64,000 bases of DNA from assembly GCF_050947875.1 (NCBI RefSeq), contig NC_134569.1:205710127-205774126 (forward strand). The letters are read 5' to 3'. Positions 20,565 through 30,700 of this stretch are shown here, piece by piece. The position numbers and the translations under genes were made by a program. The stretch is from Dermacentor variabilis. Lineage: Eukaryota; Arthropoda; Arachnida; Ixodida; Ixodidae. Position 1 is the first letter of the stretch. Each line of letters starts with the position of its first letter. A model generated the notes under the pieces. That model ran no database searches. It saw nothing but the letters and a program-made list of their open reading frames with translations, and was not told the DNA's origin.

Positions 20565-22058
20565 ATGGATTTGAAGTCGTTGCGCAAACCGAAATTGCTG
20601 GAGCTTGCAAGAGAGTTGGGTCTGGATGTCTCAGACAAACTCAGAAAACCTGAACTGCTAAAGGCTATTCTGGAGTTAGAGGCTGAGGATGACGAGCTGT
20701 CGGAATGCCTTGAGACCATTGAAGAGAGGGAGACTGCAAAAAGACAGGAGCGCGAAATAAAAGAACAGAAAGAAAAAGAAGAGCGTGAACGTAAAGAACA
20801 GAAAGAGCGAGAGCAACAAGAGCGTGACCGTCAACACGCTTTGGAAATGAAGCGTCTTGAGGTAGAGATGGAACGCGCTCGTAATGGAAGTCAGGCACAC
20901 GGTGCAGGAGAACGCGTATTGTTCAAAATGACTGACCTGATGCGGCCGTTTAAGCTTGGAGAGGACATTGGTTTGTTCCTGGTTAACTTTGAGCGAACGT
21001 GCGAGAAGCAGGGGTTCTCTCGGGAAACGTGGCCACAGCGCTTGCTCACTTTGTTACCCGGCGAGGCGGCCGACGTAGTCGCTCGCTTGGATAGAGAGGA
21101 GGCAGAGGATTTCGACACAGTGAAATCGAGTCTTCTAAAAAAGTACCGGCTGTCTGCGGAGGCGTTCCGTCGGAAGTTTCAAGAAAATGAGAAAGGCAAA
21201 AGTGAGTCATATACAGAGTTTGCGTATAGGCTTATGTCAAACATGCAGGAGTGGCTCAAAGAAGAGAAAGCGTTTGGTGACCACGATAAAGTTCTGCAGT
21301 GCTTCGGGCTAGAACAGTTTTATAGTCGGTTACCGGAGAACGTGCGATACTGGGTCTTGGATAGGCCAGACGTTTGTACGGTGGCTAAAGCCGCTGAGCT
21401 AGCCGAGGAGTTTGTGACGTGTCGGGCTCGCGGAGCTAAGGACGGTCAAAAGGGTGAATTTGGCTCGAAGTTTGAGAGGCCGAAGTTCACACCCATGAAA
21501 GCAAAGGGGAACACGCGTAGTGCGGATGCGAGTGGAAGCAGTGCGACCGAACCTAAGGAGACGGCGGCAGCCGAAGCCGAACGCAGAAAGCGGTTCGAGA
21601 TGAGGCAAGCGCGCGTTTGTTATACGTGCCAGAAGCCGGGTCACTTTTCGGCGCAGTGTCCGGAAACAACACCAAAAGTTGTGTTTTTTTCAATAGGCAG
21701 CACTGACGAGAACATGAAGCTTCTCGAGCCTTACATGCGAGACCTCCTCGTGAACGGGAAAGAGTGCCGAGTGCTTCGCGATTCCGCAGCTACGATGGAT
21801 GTAGTTCACCCCTCTTACGTAGAACCCCATATGTTCACGGGCGAGTGCGCATGGATCAAGCAAGCCGTGGAAGCTCATAGCGTGTGTCTGCCAGTAGCAA
21901 AGGTGCTTATCGAAGGACCTTTCGGAGCGCTTGAGACGGAGGCGGCAGTGTCATCTATGCTGCCCCCCCCCAGTACCCGTACCTATTTTCAAACAGGTCC
22001 GATCACCTCCTGCGCGAGAAGGGGCTTTTGTTTGGTGAAGCTAGTGTTCAGGCCTTAA
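20565..22058 (+). CDS. Gag-protease of the integrase-first gypsy element
   Basis: A 497-codon frame starting MDLKSLRKPKL at the first ATG after the leader. Residues ~1-45 form a LEM/SAP-like helical start (ELARELGLDVSDKLRKPELL). Residues ~48-110 are a very charged Glu/Lys/Arg coiled coil, ~115-310 the capsid-like gag domain, and ~350-363 a CCHC zinc knuckle (CYTCQKPGHFSAQC). The start of an aspartic-protease domain follows; its active-site position reads RDSAAT, with Ala where Gly is usual. The frame departs from the protease continuation at a run of nine C (21,963-21,971); the rest of protease and pol follow in another frame. The indel could be real, programmed or an assembly error in the homopolymer. 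Confidence 0.85.
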   Translation: MDLKSLRKPKLLELARELGLDVSDKLRKPELLKAILELEAEDDELSECLETIEERETAKRQEREIKEQKEKEERERKEQKEREQQERDRQHALEMKRLEVEMERARNGSQAHGAGERVLFKMTDLMRPFKLGEDIGLFLVNFERTCEKQGFSRETWPQRLLTLLPGEAADVVARLDREEAEDFDTVKSSLLKKYRLSAEAFRRKFQENEKGKSESYTEFAYRLMSNMQEWLKEEKAFGDHDKVLQCFGLEQFYSRLPENVRYWVLDRPDVCTVAKAAELAEEFVTCRARGAKDGQKGEFGSKFERPKFTPMKAKGNTRSADASGSSATEPKETAAAEAERRKRFEMRQARVCYTCQKPGHFSAQCPETTPKVVFFSIGSTDENMKLLEPYMRDLLVNGKECRVLRDSAATMDVVHPSYVEPHMFTGECAWIKQAVEAHSVCLPVAKVLIEGPFGALETEAAVSSMLPPPSTRTYFQTGPITSCARRGFCLVKLVFRP

Positions 22059-25000
22059 CCAGGTCGAAGGTTCGGGAGCTCGCTGCAAAGGCGGTAGTTG
22101 CGGGGCCGACGTTATCGAACAATGAGAAAGGGTCAGAGGCGCAGCAAGCCGATATTCAGAGCACGCCCGAACTGAATAAAATTGAGTCTGTAACGTTAAA
22201 GGCACCAGATACCGGAGAGGAAAATCCCGATGCGGGAAAGTTAGAAGAGCTATCTACTGATTTGCTCATCGCGCCTACGTCAGACGGACTTGATAGGTTG
22301 CTAAAAGTCAGCCGGTCGGCTTTGATAGCCGAGCAAAAGAAGGATGGTAGCCTAGAAAACATACGCTGCAATGTCAAGGAAGGTATCGCCAGGAAAAATG
22401 CGCGTTTTGTGGAAAGAGGTGGAGTCCTGTACCGGAAGTATCTAGACCGCAGAGGAGTGGAGTTCGATCACCTGATCGTGCCTCAATGCTATCGTCAGGA
22501 TCTGTTGCGCTTGTCACACGGGGGTTCGTGGTCCGGACACCTAGGAGTTAAGAAAACTAAGGACCGTCTCTTGCAAGATTACTATTGGCCAGGGTGTTTT
22601 CGGGACGCAGACCATTTCGTGAGGACATGTGACACTTGTCAGCGGGTGGGCAAACCAGGGGACAAATCGAGGGCGCCGTTGAAATTGGTACCTATCATTA
22701 CGGAGCCTTTTAGACGGCTCGTTATTGATACAGTGGGACCTCTGCCGGTAACAGCCACGGGGTACAGACACATTTTGACTGTGATCTGCCCAGCGACAAA
22801 GTTCCCTGAAGCAGTGCCGCTTAAAGAACTCAGCTCAGTTGAGATAGTCAATGCACTACTGTCCATATTTGCGCGAGTTGGTTTTCCTGCGGAAATCCAA
22901 TCAGATCAGGGCACAGTGTTTACTAGCGCTTTGACGACAACTTTTCTCGAAAGGTGTGGGGTAAAGCTGCTACACAGCTCAGTGTACCACCCACAGTCGA
23001 ATTCCGTTGAGAAGCTCCACTCCGTAATGAAGCGCGTGTTGAGAGCATTGTGTTTTGAACATCAAACTGACTGGGAGCTGTGTCTGCCTGGGGTGATGTT
23101 TGCATTAAGGACCGCGCCGCATGCAGCTACGGGGTTTTCGCCAGCTGAACTGGTGTACGGTCGCTCGCTTCGGTCTCCGCTTCGCATGCTTCGAGAATCA
23201 TGGGAAGGCAGGGGCGACGACCCAGTCGTGGTGGAGTACGTGCTTAAGCTCCTCGAACGCTTAAGAAGGGCACAGGAGTTGTCAGGTGAAGCAATGGCAA
23301 AGGCCCAGCAGAGGGCCAAGGTTTATTATGATCGGACCGCCAGGGCCCGTCGTTTTGAGGTGGGCGATGAGGTCATGATATTGCGCACATCGCTAAACAA
23401 CAAACTAGACGTGCAGTGGGAGGGCCCAGCACGAATTGTTCAGAAACTGTCGGACGTTAACTACGTGGTAAGTCTGCCAGGAAAGCGGAAAGCACAGCAA
23501 GTTTACCACTGTAATCTGCTCAAACCTTATAGACAAAGGGAAGCAGTGGTGTGCATGATGGTAAACGTTCCTGAAGAGCTTCCGGTCGAGCTTCCGGGAC
23601 TAGGCTCAGTGACGAACAGGGAAGACACCGGTCAAGTCATTAGTGACCTTATCAGTAAAGCACCGCTGTCGCCTGAGCAGAAAACCGAACTACACCAGCT
23701 ATTACAAGAGTTTCAAGGTCTGTTCTCTGAGAGGCCTGGTAGGACTTCTGTACTTACTCATGATATAGAACTTACCTCCCCAGAGCCAGTACGATCCAAG
23801 GCGTATCGGGTGTCACCCCGCCAGAACGATATTATGGAGGCTGAGGTAAAGAAAATGCTACAGCTCGGTGTTATTGAGGCAGGTGAGAGTGATTATACCT
23901 CCCCTTTGATTTTAGTTGAGGTACCGGGCAAGGAACCTCGTCCTTGCGTCGACTACCGCAGGCTTAATTCCATCACTAAGGATCAAATTTATCCGATCCC
24001 TAACATCGAGGAGCGCCTTGAGAAAGTTAGTAGCGCTCAGTTTATTTCCACCCTAGATCTTGTCAGGGGTTATTGGCAGGTTCCACTTACAGAAGAGGCT
24101 AGTAGGTATGCGGCGTTCATTTCTCCAATGGGAACATTCCGTCCTAAAGTGTTGAGTTTTGGTTTGAAGAACGCGCCATACTGTTTTTCAAGCCTCATGG
24201 ATAAAGTGTTGCGGGGACAGCAAGAATTCGCTTTACCGTATCTAGACGACGTAGCGATATTCTCCGCATCCTGGTCTGAGCATATGGCACACTTGCGGGC
24301 AGTGCTAACCCGCCTGCGCGAAGCGGGCTTGACAGTCAAGGCTCCTAAGTGCCAGTTAGCACAGGCCGAGGTTGTCTACCTCGGTCACGTGATTGGTCAG
24401 GGTCGTCGCCGCCCCTCTGAAATAAAGGTGGCCGCTGTGCGAGACTTCCCGCAACCGCGCACGAAGACCGATATTCGGTCGTTCTTAGGTGTCGCCGGCT
24501 ACTATCAGAGGTACATCCCCAGGTACTCTGATATCGCGGCTCCCCTGACGGATGCTCTAAGAAAGACAGAGCCCCAAACAGTCGTCTGGGACGAGACAAA
24601 GGAAAGAGCTTTTAGCGCCCTAAAGAGTGCCCTAACAAGCGAGCCTGTGCTACGATCGCCAGACTATACAAAAGGGTTCGTTGTTCAGTGCGATGCTAGT
24701 GAGCGAGGCATGGGCGTTGTACTGTGCCAACGGGAAAAGGGAGAAGTAGAACACCCCGTCCTGTCTGCTAGTCGTAAGCTGACCAGTCGTGAGCAGGCGT
24801 ATAGCGCCACCGAGAAAGAGTGTGCATGTCTCGTGTGGGCCGTTCAGAAATTGTCATGCTATCTAGCCGGCTCGAGGTTTATCATTGAGACGGATCACTG
24901 CCCTCTCCAATGGCTGCAGAGCATCTCTCCCAAAAATGGCCGCCTCCTGCGCTGGAGCCTCGCTTTGCAACAATATTCCTTTGAGGTGCGTTACAAAAAG

Positions 25001-25078
25001 GGGAGTCTCAACGGTAACGCCGATGGCTTAAGTCGAAGCCCTAACGTAGGAATCAGCCTCAAAATTGTTTGTTACTGA
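22028..25078 (+). CDS. Pol with order integrase - RT - RNase H
   Basis: A 1016-codon uninterrupted frame. After the protease C-terminus come the integrase zinc-binding region (HGGSWSGHLG ... CDTCQRVG) and the catalytic core: Asp at 22,727 (DTVGP), Asp at 22,904 (SDQG) and Glu at 23,009 (SVEKLHS), giving a D-58-D-34-E spacing. A GPY/F-like C-terminus (QWEGPARIVQKLSDVNYVV, about 23,415) follows. Then comes [30 protein letters not shown], the catalytic box YLDD at 24,239-24,250, and FLGVAGYYQRYI. RNase H is last (QCDASERG, ATEKECACLVW, ETDHCPLQWL), before the stop at 25,076-25,078. All catalytic residues are present. The start is the first start-like codon of the frame, which overlaps the gag-protease frame; expression presumably needs a frame change. 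Confidence 0.9.
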   Translation: MFGEASVQALTRSKVRELAAKAVVAGPTLSNNEKGSEAQQADIQSTPELNKIESVTLKAPDTGEENPDAGKLEELSTDLLIAPTSDGLDRLLKVSRSALIAEQKKDGSLENIRCNVKEGIARKNARFVERGGVLYRKYLDRRGVEFDHLIVPQCYRQDLLRLSHGGSWSGHLGVKKTKDRLLQDYYWPGCFRDADHFVRTCDTCQRVGKPGDKSRAPLKLVPIITEPFRRLVIDTVGPLPVTATGYRHILTVICPATKFPEAVPLKELSSVEIVNALLSIFARVGFPAEIQSDQGTVFTSALTTTFLERCGVKLLHSSVYHPQSNSVEKLHSVMKRVLRALCFEHQTDWELCLPGVMFALRTAPHAATGFSPAELVYGRSLRSPLRMLRESWEGRGDDPVVVEYVLKLLERLRRAQELSGEAMAKAQQRAKVYYDRTARARRFEVGDEVMILRTSLNNKLDVQWEGPARIVQKLSDVNYVVSLPGKRKAQQVYHCNLLKPYRQREAVVCMMVNVPEELPVELPGLGSVTNREDTGQVISDLISKAPLSPEQKTELHQLLQEFQGLFSERPGRTSVLTHDIELTSPEPVRSKAYRVSPRQNDIMEAEVKKMLQLGVIEAGESDYTSPLILVEVPGKEPRPCVDYRRLNSITKDQIYPIPNIEERLEKVSSAQFISTLDLVRGYWQVPLTEEASRYAAFISPMGTFRPKVLSFGLKNAPYCFSSLMDKVLRGQQEFALPYLDDVAIFSASWSEHMAHLRAVLTRLREAGLTVKAPKCQLAQAEVVYLGHVIGQGRRRPSEIKVAAVRDFPQPRTKTDIRSFLGVAGYYQRYIPRYSDIAAPLTDALRKTEPQTVVWDETKERAFSALKSALTSEPVLRSPDYTKGFVVQCDASERGMGVVLCQREKGEVEHPVLSASRKLTSREQAYSATEKECACLVWAVQKLSCYLAGSRFIIETDHCPLQWLQSISPKNGRLLRWSLALQQYSFEVRYKKGSLNGNADGLSRSPNVGISLKIVCY

Positions 25079-25529
25079 TGCTTTTCTTCCTGAGGCAGGA
25101 TTTTTTTTAACATATTGCTTTTGTTTAGTGTTTCAAAGTGATGATATGCTTTCTAGTGCAATTTTCCAATTTGTGGACGCGTTCTGAGTGATGCTAGACT
25201 ACTGTAAGGAACTAGGCAGTGGTATAAAAAGGGGAAAGAGCCTGGCAGGGCTTAGTGAGGGTTGTGCCGTGCTTGCTGACTGAGCGGTTGAGTTTCAGCG
25301 TAGTTCTAACGCTTGCCGGGAACGAGAACAAGAATGTGAACTCTCCCGAAGTCACTTTGCAGTGTCCCGTGCGAACCTGAACGAGAGAACGAGGCCTTCT
25401 CTGTGCGCTGCGCTCAAGAAACGTCGAGGGACGCCCGACTTCGGTTATGAGCATCATCGAGCGACATCCCTCCGGACAGCGGATGCAGTCCCCTGTCCAT
25501 CGGGATCTCCTTCCCCCGGCGGGGCGGTC
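25079..25529 (+). other. 3' untranslated region with an internal TATA-like promoter motif
   Basis: Between the pol stop and the 3' LTR. GTGGTATAAAAAGGGGAAAG (TATAAAAA at 25,223-25,230) looks like a core promoter outside the LTR. No frame of known function lies downstream. The region ends in the GC-rich tract before TGTTACG. Confidence 0.5.
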
Positions 25530-26299
25530 TGTTACGTTTCGCCTACGACGCGCGGTTTAGCCGGCGCGATTGCAACAAAGCGGCAGACATTTTGGCCCGT
25601 TCGGCGTCGCCGCTACGCTCCCCGCCAGGCGTTTCCAGGCGTTTCCAGGCGTTTCCAGGCATGTTCCGATGCCACGTGTCTTCATGTGCGTGTGTGAGTG
25701 TATGTGCCATTGTGCCCGACCGGCGGCGATGCGACAGCAGGGGGTCACCTTCTCCTTCCAGTCATTGTGCCTGACCAGAGGCGCTACGAGAGCCGAGGTT
25801 ACCTTCTCCTTCCAGTCATTGTGCCCGACCAGAGGCGCTACGAGAGCCGAAGTTACCTTCTCCTCCCAGTCTTTGTGCCCGACCAGAGGCGCTACGACAG
25901 TGTGCGTCACCTTAGCCCATTGTACAATCACGTGCTCGTCTATTGAGGGGTTCCTTCTTGCCCTCAACTGCGAGAGTATAAAAACAGCTGCCCCCGGACG
26001 CCAAAAGGAGGGCTCCGATTTCTTCTGTTGAGTAAAGTGCTCTCCCGTCTCTCTACTTCGGTCAACCTGACCGCCAACTCTTTGCGATGTTAAAATAAAC
26101 AAGTTGTTTTGTTGTTACCAGTCGACTCATGCTTTGCCGGGACCTTCGGATGCTTCCAGTTGTACCCCAGGCCGCCAGGCCAACGCTACCCTTGGGGCTT
26201 GCGACCCAGGTGCAACAACGGGCGTCAGCGCCGAGTTCCCAACAAATCGTACCAGCGGGTACGACCACAACAACTCGTACCAGCGGTGCGATTCAAACA
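25530..26299 (+). repeat. 3' LTR, 770 bp
   Basis: Aligned by eye to the 5' LTR at a constant offset of 6050 with no gaps. Differences seen are one A-to-G (near 25,797) and two changes three bases apart in GACCAGAGGCG versus GACCGGCGGCG (near 25,885). The latter pair makes this copy match its neighbouring internal repeat. Polyadenylation motif AATAAA at 26,094-26,099. Confidence 0.9.
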
Positions 26300-26332
26300 G
26301 CGGCGGGAACGAAGCCTCCCCTCTCCTCTTGT
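26300..26332. repeat. Resumed end of the interrupted tandem-array unit
   Basis: GCGG (target duplication) followed by CGGGAACGAAGCCTCCCCTC, which continues the long array unit broken at 19,479 (CCGGAACGAAGCCTCCCCTC in the other copies). It stops about 26 bases later, at the end of a LINE. Confidence 0.8.
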
Positions 26333-26508
26333 AAACGGTCATTCAAATATGTTGTGGGCAGAAATTTCGCTTTATGTGGAAAAATGTCTGCAAATTCCGT
26401 TTTCAGCGACCCCGGAGACCTTTGGAGCGGAATTATTTCTCTAAGGAGAACATTTACAGGTGCTAATTGTGCTTGCACAAATACAATTTGCGGGGTATGG
26501 AACCGTGA

Positions 26509-27579
26509 TCACGTGGTCTCAATAAATGGACTTGGTTCACTAATAAATGCATTTTGTCGACGACGTAGCGAAGAACCATAAGCTCTTAGGTAGGTTTGAA
26601 CCGTAAGCATGCGGAATCGTGTGTGAAGAGTAGGTAGGCGCGCTTCCTGGTATAATACATTATTAGCAACGAATTTAGGAACACCTAAACATAGTCGATG
26701 AGCCTCTTTTTCTAACAGAACAAGGGGCCTTAATTTATATTTTGCACTTCTGGAGAACAAAACACAACCAAATTCTAGAATCGGTCGTACATACATACGA
26801 TAAATCATAATTAATGTGTCACTTCGCATACCAGAACGTCGGTTACTGATTCTACGTAGTAAACCTACGGCTCGTGTCGCCTTCGTTCCAATATTTTCTA
26901 TGTGAGAACGCCAGTTGAGTTTTCCGTCACATGTGATACCCAAGTATTTAAGCGAGTCTACCTGAGGAATGGTTCTCTGTTCATATACTAATGATAACTG
27001 TAACGGCCCGTAAAGCGGAAAAACAAGGACTGCACTTTTGTTTACGTTTAGTGACAGGTGCAGGTTGTGAAGCCACGTCTGTAGAGTACAGAGGTACGTT
27101 TGCAAAGACAGGTGATAGGAATTGATGTCTCTAGCTGTCACTAAAAATGCAATGTCATCCGCATAGACATACAGATTCACATCCTGGTGCAGTGGTACTG
27201 AACTCGTCAACAGGTTAAATAGTATAGGAGACAGAACAGCCCCCTGGGGCACCCCTCTTGTCTGATCGAACATTCTTAAAGAAAAGCCGTTTTGAAAACA
27301 ATGAAATTTTCTGTTTCTTAGAAATTCAAATATCCATGCCGTTATATATTTCGGAAAATTGTAGGACTGTAATGTCTCCAGCATTAGAGAGTACTCAACG
27401 CTATCATAAGCTTTTGCTATGTCAAGTGTAACTAAAGCGCCAACTTCTTTTCTGTGCTGAGCAAGTTGGATGCGGCTTTCCAAATCTACATGCGCACACC
27501 AAATGGAGAGACCGGGCCGGAAACCTATTTGACTTGGGCTCAGTAAGGAATTTTCAGATATATGATCTATCATACGATC
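26509..27579 (-). pseudogene. LINE reverse transcriptase, downstream part
   Basis: 354 codons open on the minus strand. Motifs: SPSQIGFRPG, TLDIAKAYDSVEY, RGVPQGAVLSPILFNLL, catalytic YADDIAFLV, LNVNKSAVLVF and DSLKYLGITCDGKLNW, then the thumb-like region RRISNRRSGMRSDTLIM and LEFGCVLFSRSAKYKLR. The RT catalytic region is well kept. It lacks its N-terminal motifs, which lie across the gypsy insertion at 32,764 onward. Confidence 0.8.
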
Positions 27580-27734
27580 TGCAACGGGGGGTGTTCGCCT
27601 AGCAGCACTAGCTCTAGGTTGCAGCGGTAGGCTTAAAACAGGTCGGTGCTATCTCGAAACGGGGAAGCAAGCACACCTTGTCGTCTTCTTCTCATCCACT
27701 AGCACCATGCCCGCTGCCCAGTGCCTTCAGTACA
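27580..27734 (-). repeat. 3' LTR (155 bp)
   Basis: Minus-strand sequence begins TGTACTGAAGG and ends CCCCCCGTTGCA. Identical to the copy at 32,609-32,763. It is very short for a gypsy LTR, but the LTRs of the related element at 46.8 kb have about the same length. Confidence 0.9.
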
Positions 27735-27770
27735 AGCACTCCACACCGAAAGAGTAGCCAACCTGGCGAC

Positions 27771-30700
27771 CTAAGGGCACGAAAACACAGAAGGGTCATG
27801 GCACTGCTTGAGCCGGGAGACGTGCACAATTTCCTGGCCGCGACGACGCTGGTCGGAAGGCGCTTCCGTTGGCTCGATGAGGTAGTTGACCGCGGATGTT
27901 TTCTTCAGTACCCGATAAGGACCGTGGTACTTGGAGAGGAGCTTAGAGGAAAGGCCTGGAGGAGTAGAGGGCACCCACAACCAGACCAGCGAGCCAGGAG
28001 CAAAGCACGTAGCCGCAGTAGATGAATCATGGCGATGCTTTTGGCGCCACTGGTCCTGGGATGTCAACGAACGAGTGAGCTGGCGACATTCTTCGGCGTA
28101 AGCAGCCGCTCTTGAAACAGTCGTGCACTCCGAAGCATCTGGTCGGTAAGGCAGAATCGTGTCCATAGTGCATGAAGGTTCGTGTCCGTAAAGGAGAAAG
28201 AAAGGGGAGAACCCAGTGGTGCTTTGCGTGGCGGTATTGTAAGCGTAGGTGACGAAAGGCAGAATGCGATCCCAATTCGAGTGGTCAGATGAAGCATACA
28301 TGGCCAACATGTCACCAAGGGTGCGGTTGAAACGCTCTGTCATCCCATTAGTTTGAGGATGATATGCCGTGGTGGTACGGTGAATGATGCGACACTCCTT
28401 TAGCAATGCTGCAATGACGTCGGAGAGAAAAACGCGACCGCGGTCGCTCAGTAATTCTCTAGGTGCTCCATGGCGTAAAATCAGGTTTCGAAGGATAAAA
28501 CTGGCGACGTCTTTTGCTGTGGTAGATGCTAGGGCTGAAGTTTCGGCGTACCGCGTGAGGTGGTCGATAGCGACAATAACCCAGCGGTTGCCACTTGGAG
28601 TGTTGGGAAGCGGACCGTATAGGTCAATGCCGACGCGGTCGAACGCGCGCGCGGGGCATGGTAAAGGTTGCAAGGGACCGGTGGCATGTTGAGGTGGCGT
28701 CTTGCGTCGTTGGCATATGAGGCAGGACCGGACGTACTGGCGAACGAAGCGGTACATACCGCGCCAGTAGTACCGAAGCTGGATGCGAGAGTATGTCTTT
28801 AAGACACCAGCGTGGCCGCATTGGGGATCGTCGTGGAACGTGGCGCAGATGTCAGGGCGCAGGTGTCGGGGTATAACAAGCAACCACTTGCGACCGCTCG
28901 AATTGTAGTTGCGGCGGTACAGCAGGTTATCCCGAATGATGAAGTGCGCGGCTTGACGACGGAGCGTCCGAGAAATTGGCGCTGGCGACTGGCTAGACAG
29001 GAAGTCAATAAGCGAAGAGATCCATGGGTCCTTGCGCTGCTCTGATGGCATGTCGGTAATGTTGAGGGCGAAGGCTCCATGTGTGGAAATAGACGAGTGG
29101 ACGGGACCGGAGGGCAGGGGTGACCGGGATAGAGCGTCTGCGTCTGAATGTTTTCGGCCGGAGCGATAAACAACGCGGATGTCGTACTCTTGCAGGCTCA
29201 ATGCCCAACGGGCGAGCCGACCAGTTGGATCTTTTAATGAAGATAACCAGCATAGGGCATGATGGTCGGTCACGATGTCAAATGGACGCCCGTACACATA
29301 AGGACGAAATTTTCCGATTGCCCAAATGATGGCCAGACATTCCTTTTCAGTAACCGAGTAGTTCGCCTCGGCTTTGGTAAGGGTGCGGCTGGCATACGCG
29401 ACGACGTACTCTTCGAAGCCATCCTTGCGTTGTGCAAGAACAGCGCCGAGCCCGACACCGCTAGCGTCCGTATGGATCTCAGTTGGTGCAGATGGATCGA
29501 AGTGTCGCAGTACTGGAGGAGAGGTGAGAACGCGTCGCAGTTCTTGGAATGCGTCGTCGCATGCTGGGGACCAGGCTGATAGGTCAGAACTGCCGGTGAG
29601 AAGCTGCGTCAAGGGGGCGATGATGGAGGCGAAGTTACGGATGAAGCGCCGGAAATATGAGCACAAGCCGATGAAACTGCGAAGCTCTTTCATGGTGGTT
29701 GGTTTGGGGAACTCGGTTACGGCGCTAAGTTTCGTGGGGTCCGGGAGGATACCGTCTTTGGAAACTACATGACCGAGAATAGTAAGTGTGCGAGCGCCGA
29801 AGTGGCATTTCTTCAGATTGAGTTGCAGTCCTGCAGTGGAGAGGCACGCAAGGACTTGCTCGAGGCGGCTGAGGTGCGTCGCAAAGTCGGTGGAAAAAAC
29901 CACAATGTCATCCAAATAACAGAGGCACGTTTTCCACTTCAGTCCTCGAAGAATGCTATCCATCATTCGCTCGAAAGTGGCAGGCGCGTTGCAGAGGCCG
30001 AACGGCATGACGGTGAATTCATATAGCCCATCAGGAGTTACAAAGGCTGTCTTTTGGCGATCGGCCTCTGCCATTGGCACTTGCCAATACCCGGAGCGTA
30101 GATCCAGCGAGGACAAGAATTCCGCTCCCTGCAGACTGTCCAAGGCATCGTCGATGCGTGGCAGAGGATAGACATCTTTGCGCGTTATTCGATTAAGGCG
30201 GCGATAGTCGACGCAGAACCGAATGGAGCCGTCTTTTTTTTTAACAAGGACAACCGGAGATGCCCAGGGACTGTTAGAGGGCTGGATGATGCCACGCTCC
30301 AGCATGTCGTCAACGTGCTGGTCGATGACACGGCGTTCAGCGGCCGACACACGATACGGACGCTGGCGCAATGGTGTTTGTTGGCCGGTGTCGATACGGT
30401 GAACGACTGCGGACGCCCGGCCCAAGGACGGTTGGCCAATGTCAAATGAGGCACGAAAACGCTGGAGGAGCTTGATGATTTCGGTGTGCTGCGCAGGTGT
30501 GAGTTCTGCGTCGACGGCACGAGCGAAGACGTCTACAGGGGCATCGGTCGCGGCGGGAGGAGTTACGGCACAAATCGGAAGTGATGCCGTATCACCAAAC
30601 ATGGTGGCCGGAAGAATGCTATCGAAAGCTTCAGCGGTACCCAGGCACTCGTCACGGAGTAGGGATGATGGGCAGGCGGACGGATTGCACACGTAAAGGG

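Larger units (their letters stand above)
19480..26299 (+). mobile_element. Young Ty3/gypsy-type element with integrase upstream of RT (Gmr1-like order)
   Basis: A 6820-bp LTR retrotransposon with 770-bp LTRs (TG...CA) at 19,480-20,249 and 25,530-26,299. The 4-bp target duplication GCGG lies at 19,476-19,479 and 26,300-26,303. The two LTRs differ at three positions by direct comparison, so the insertion is recent. The interior encodes gag-protease (20,565-22,058), then one long frame with integrase followed by reverse transcriptase and RNase H (22,028-25,078). Ty3/gypsy elements normally place integrase last; integrase-first order is known from Copia and, within gypsy-like elements, from the Gmr1 group. 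A G-rich stretch (GGCGGGGCGG, 25,519-25,528) just before the 3' LTR is a candidate polypurine tract. No convincing primer-binding site was seen after the 5' LTR. Confidence 0.9.

Noticed and set aside
19480..26299. Integrase-first order explained by two elements joined together
   Set aside because: Integrase and RT lie in one 1016-codon frame without stops, and the element has one matching LTR pair and one target duplication.
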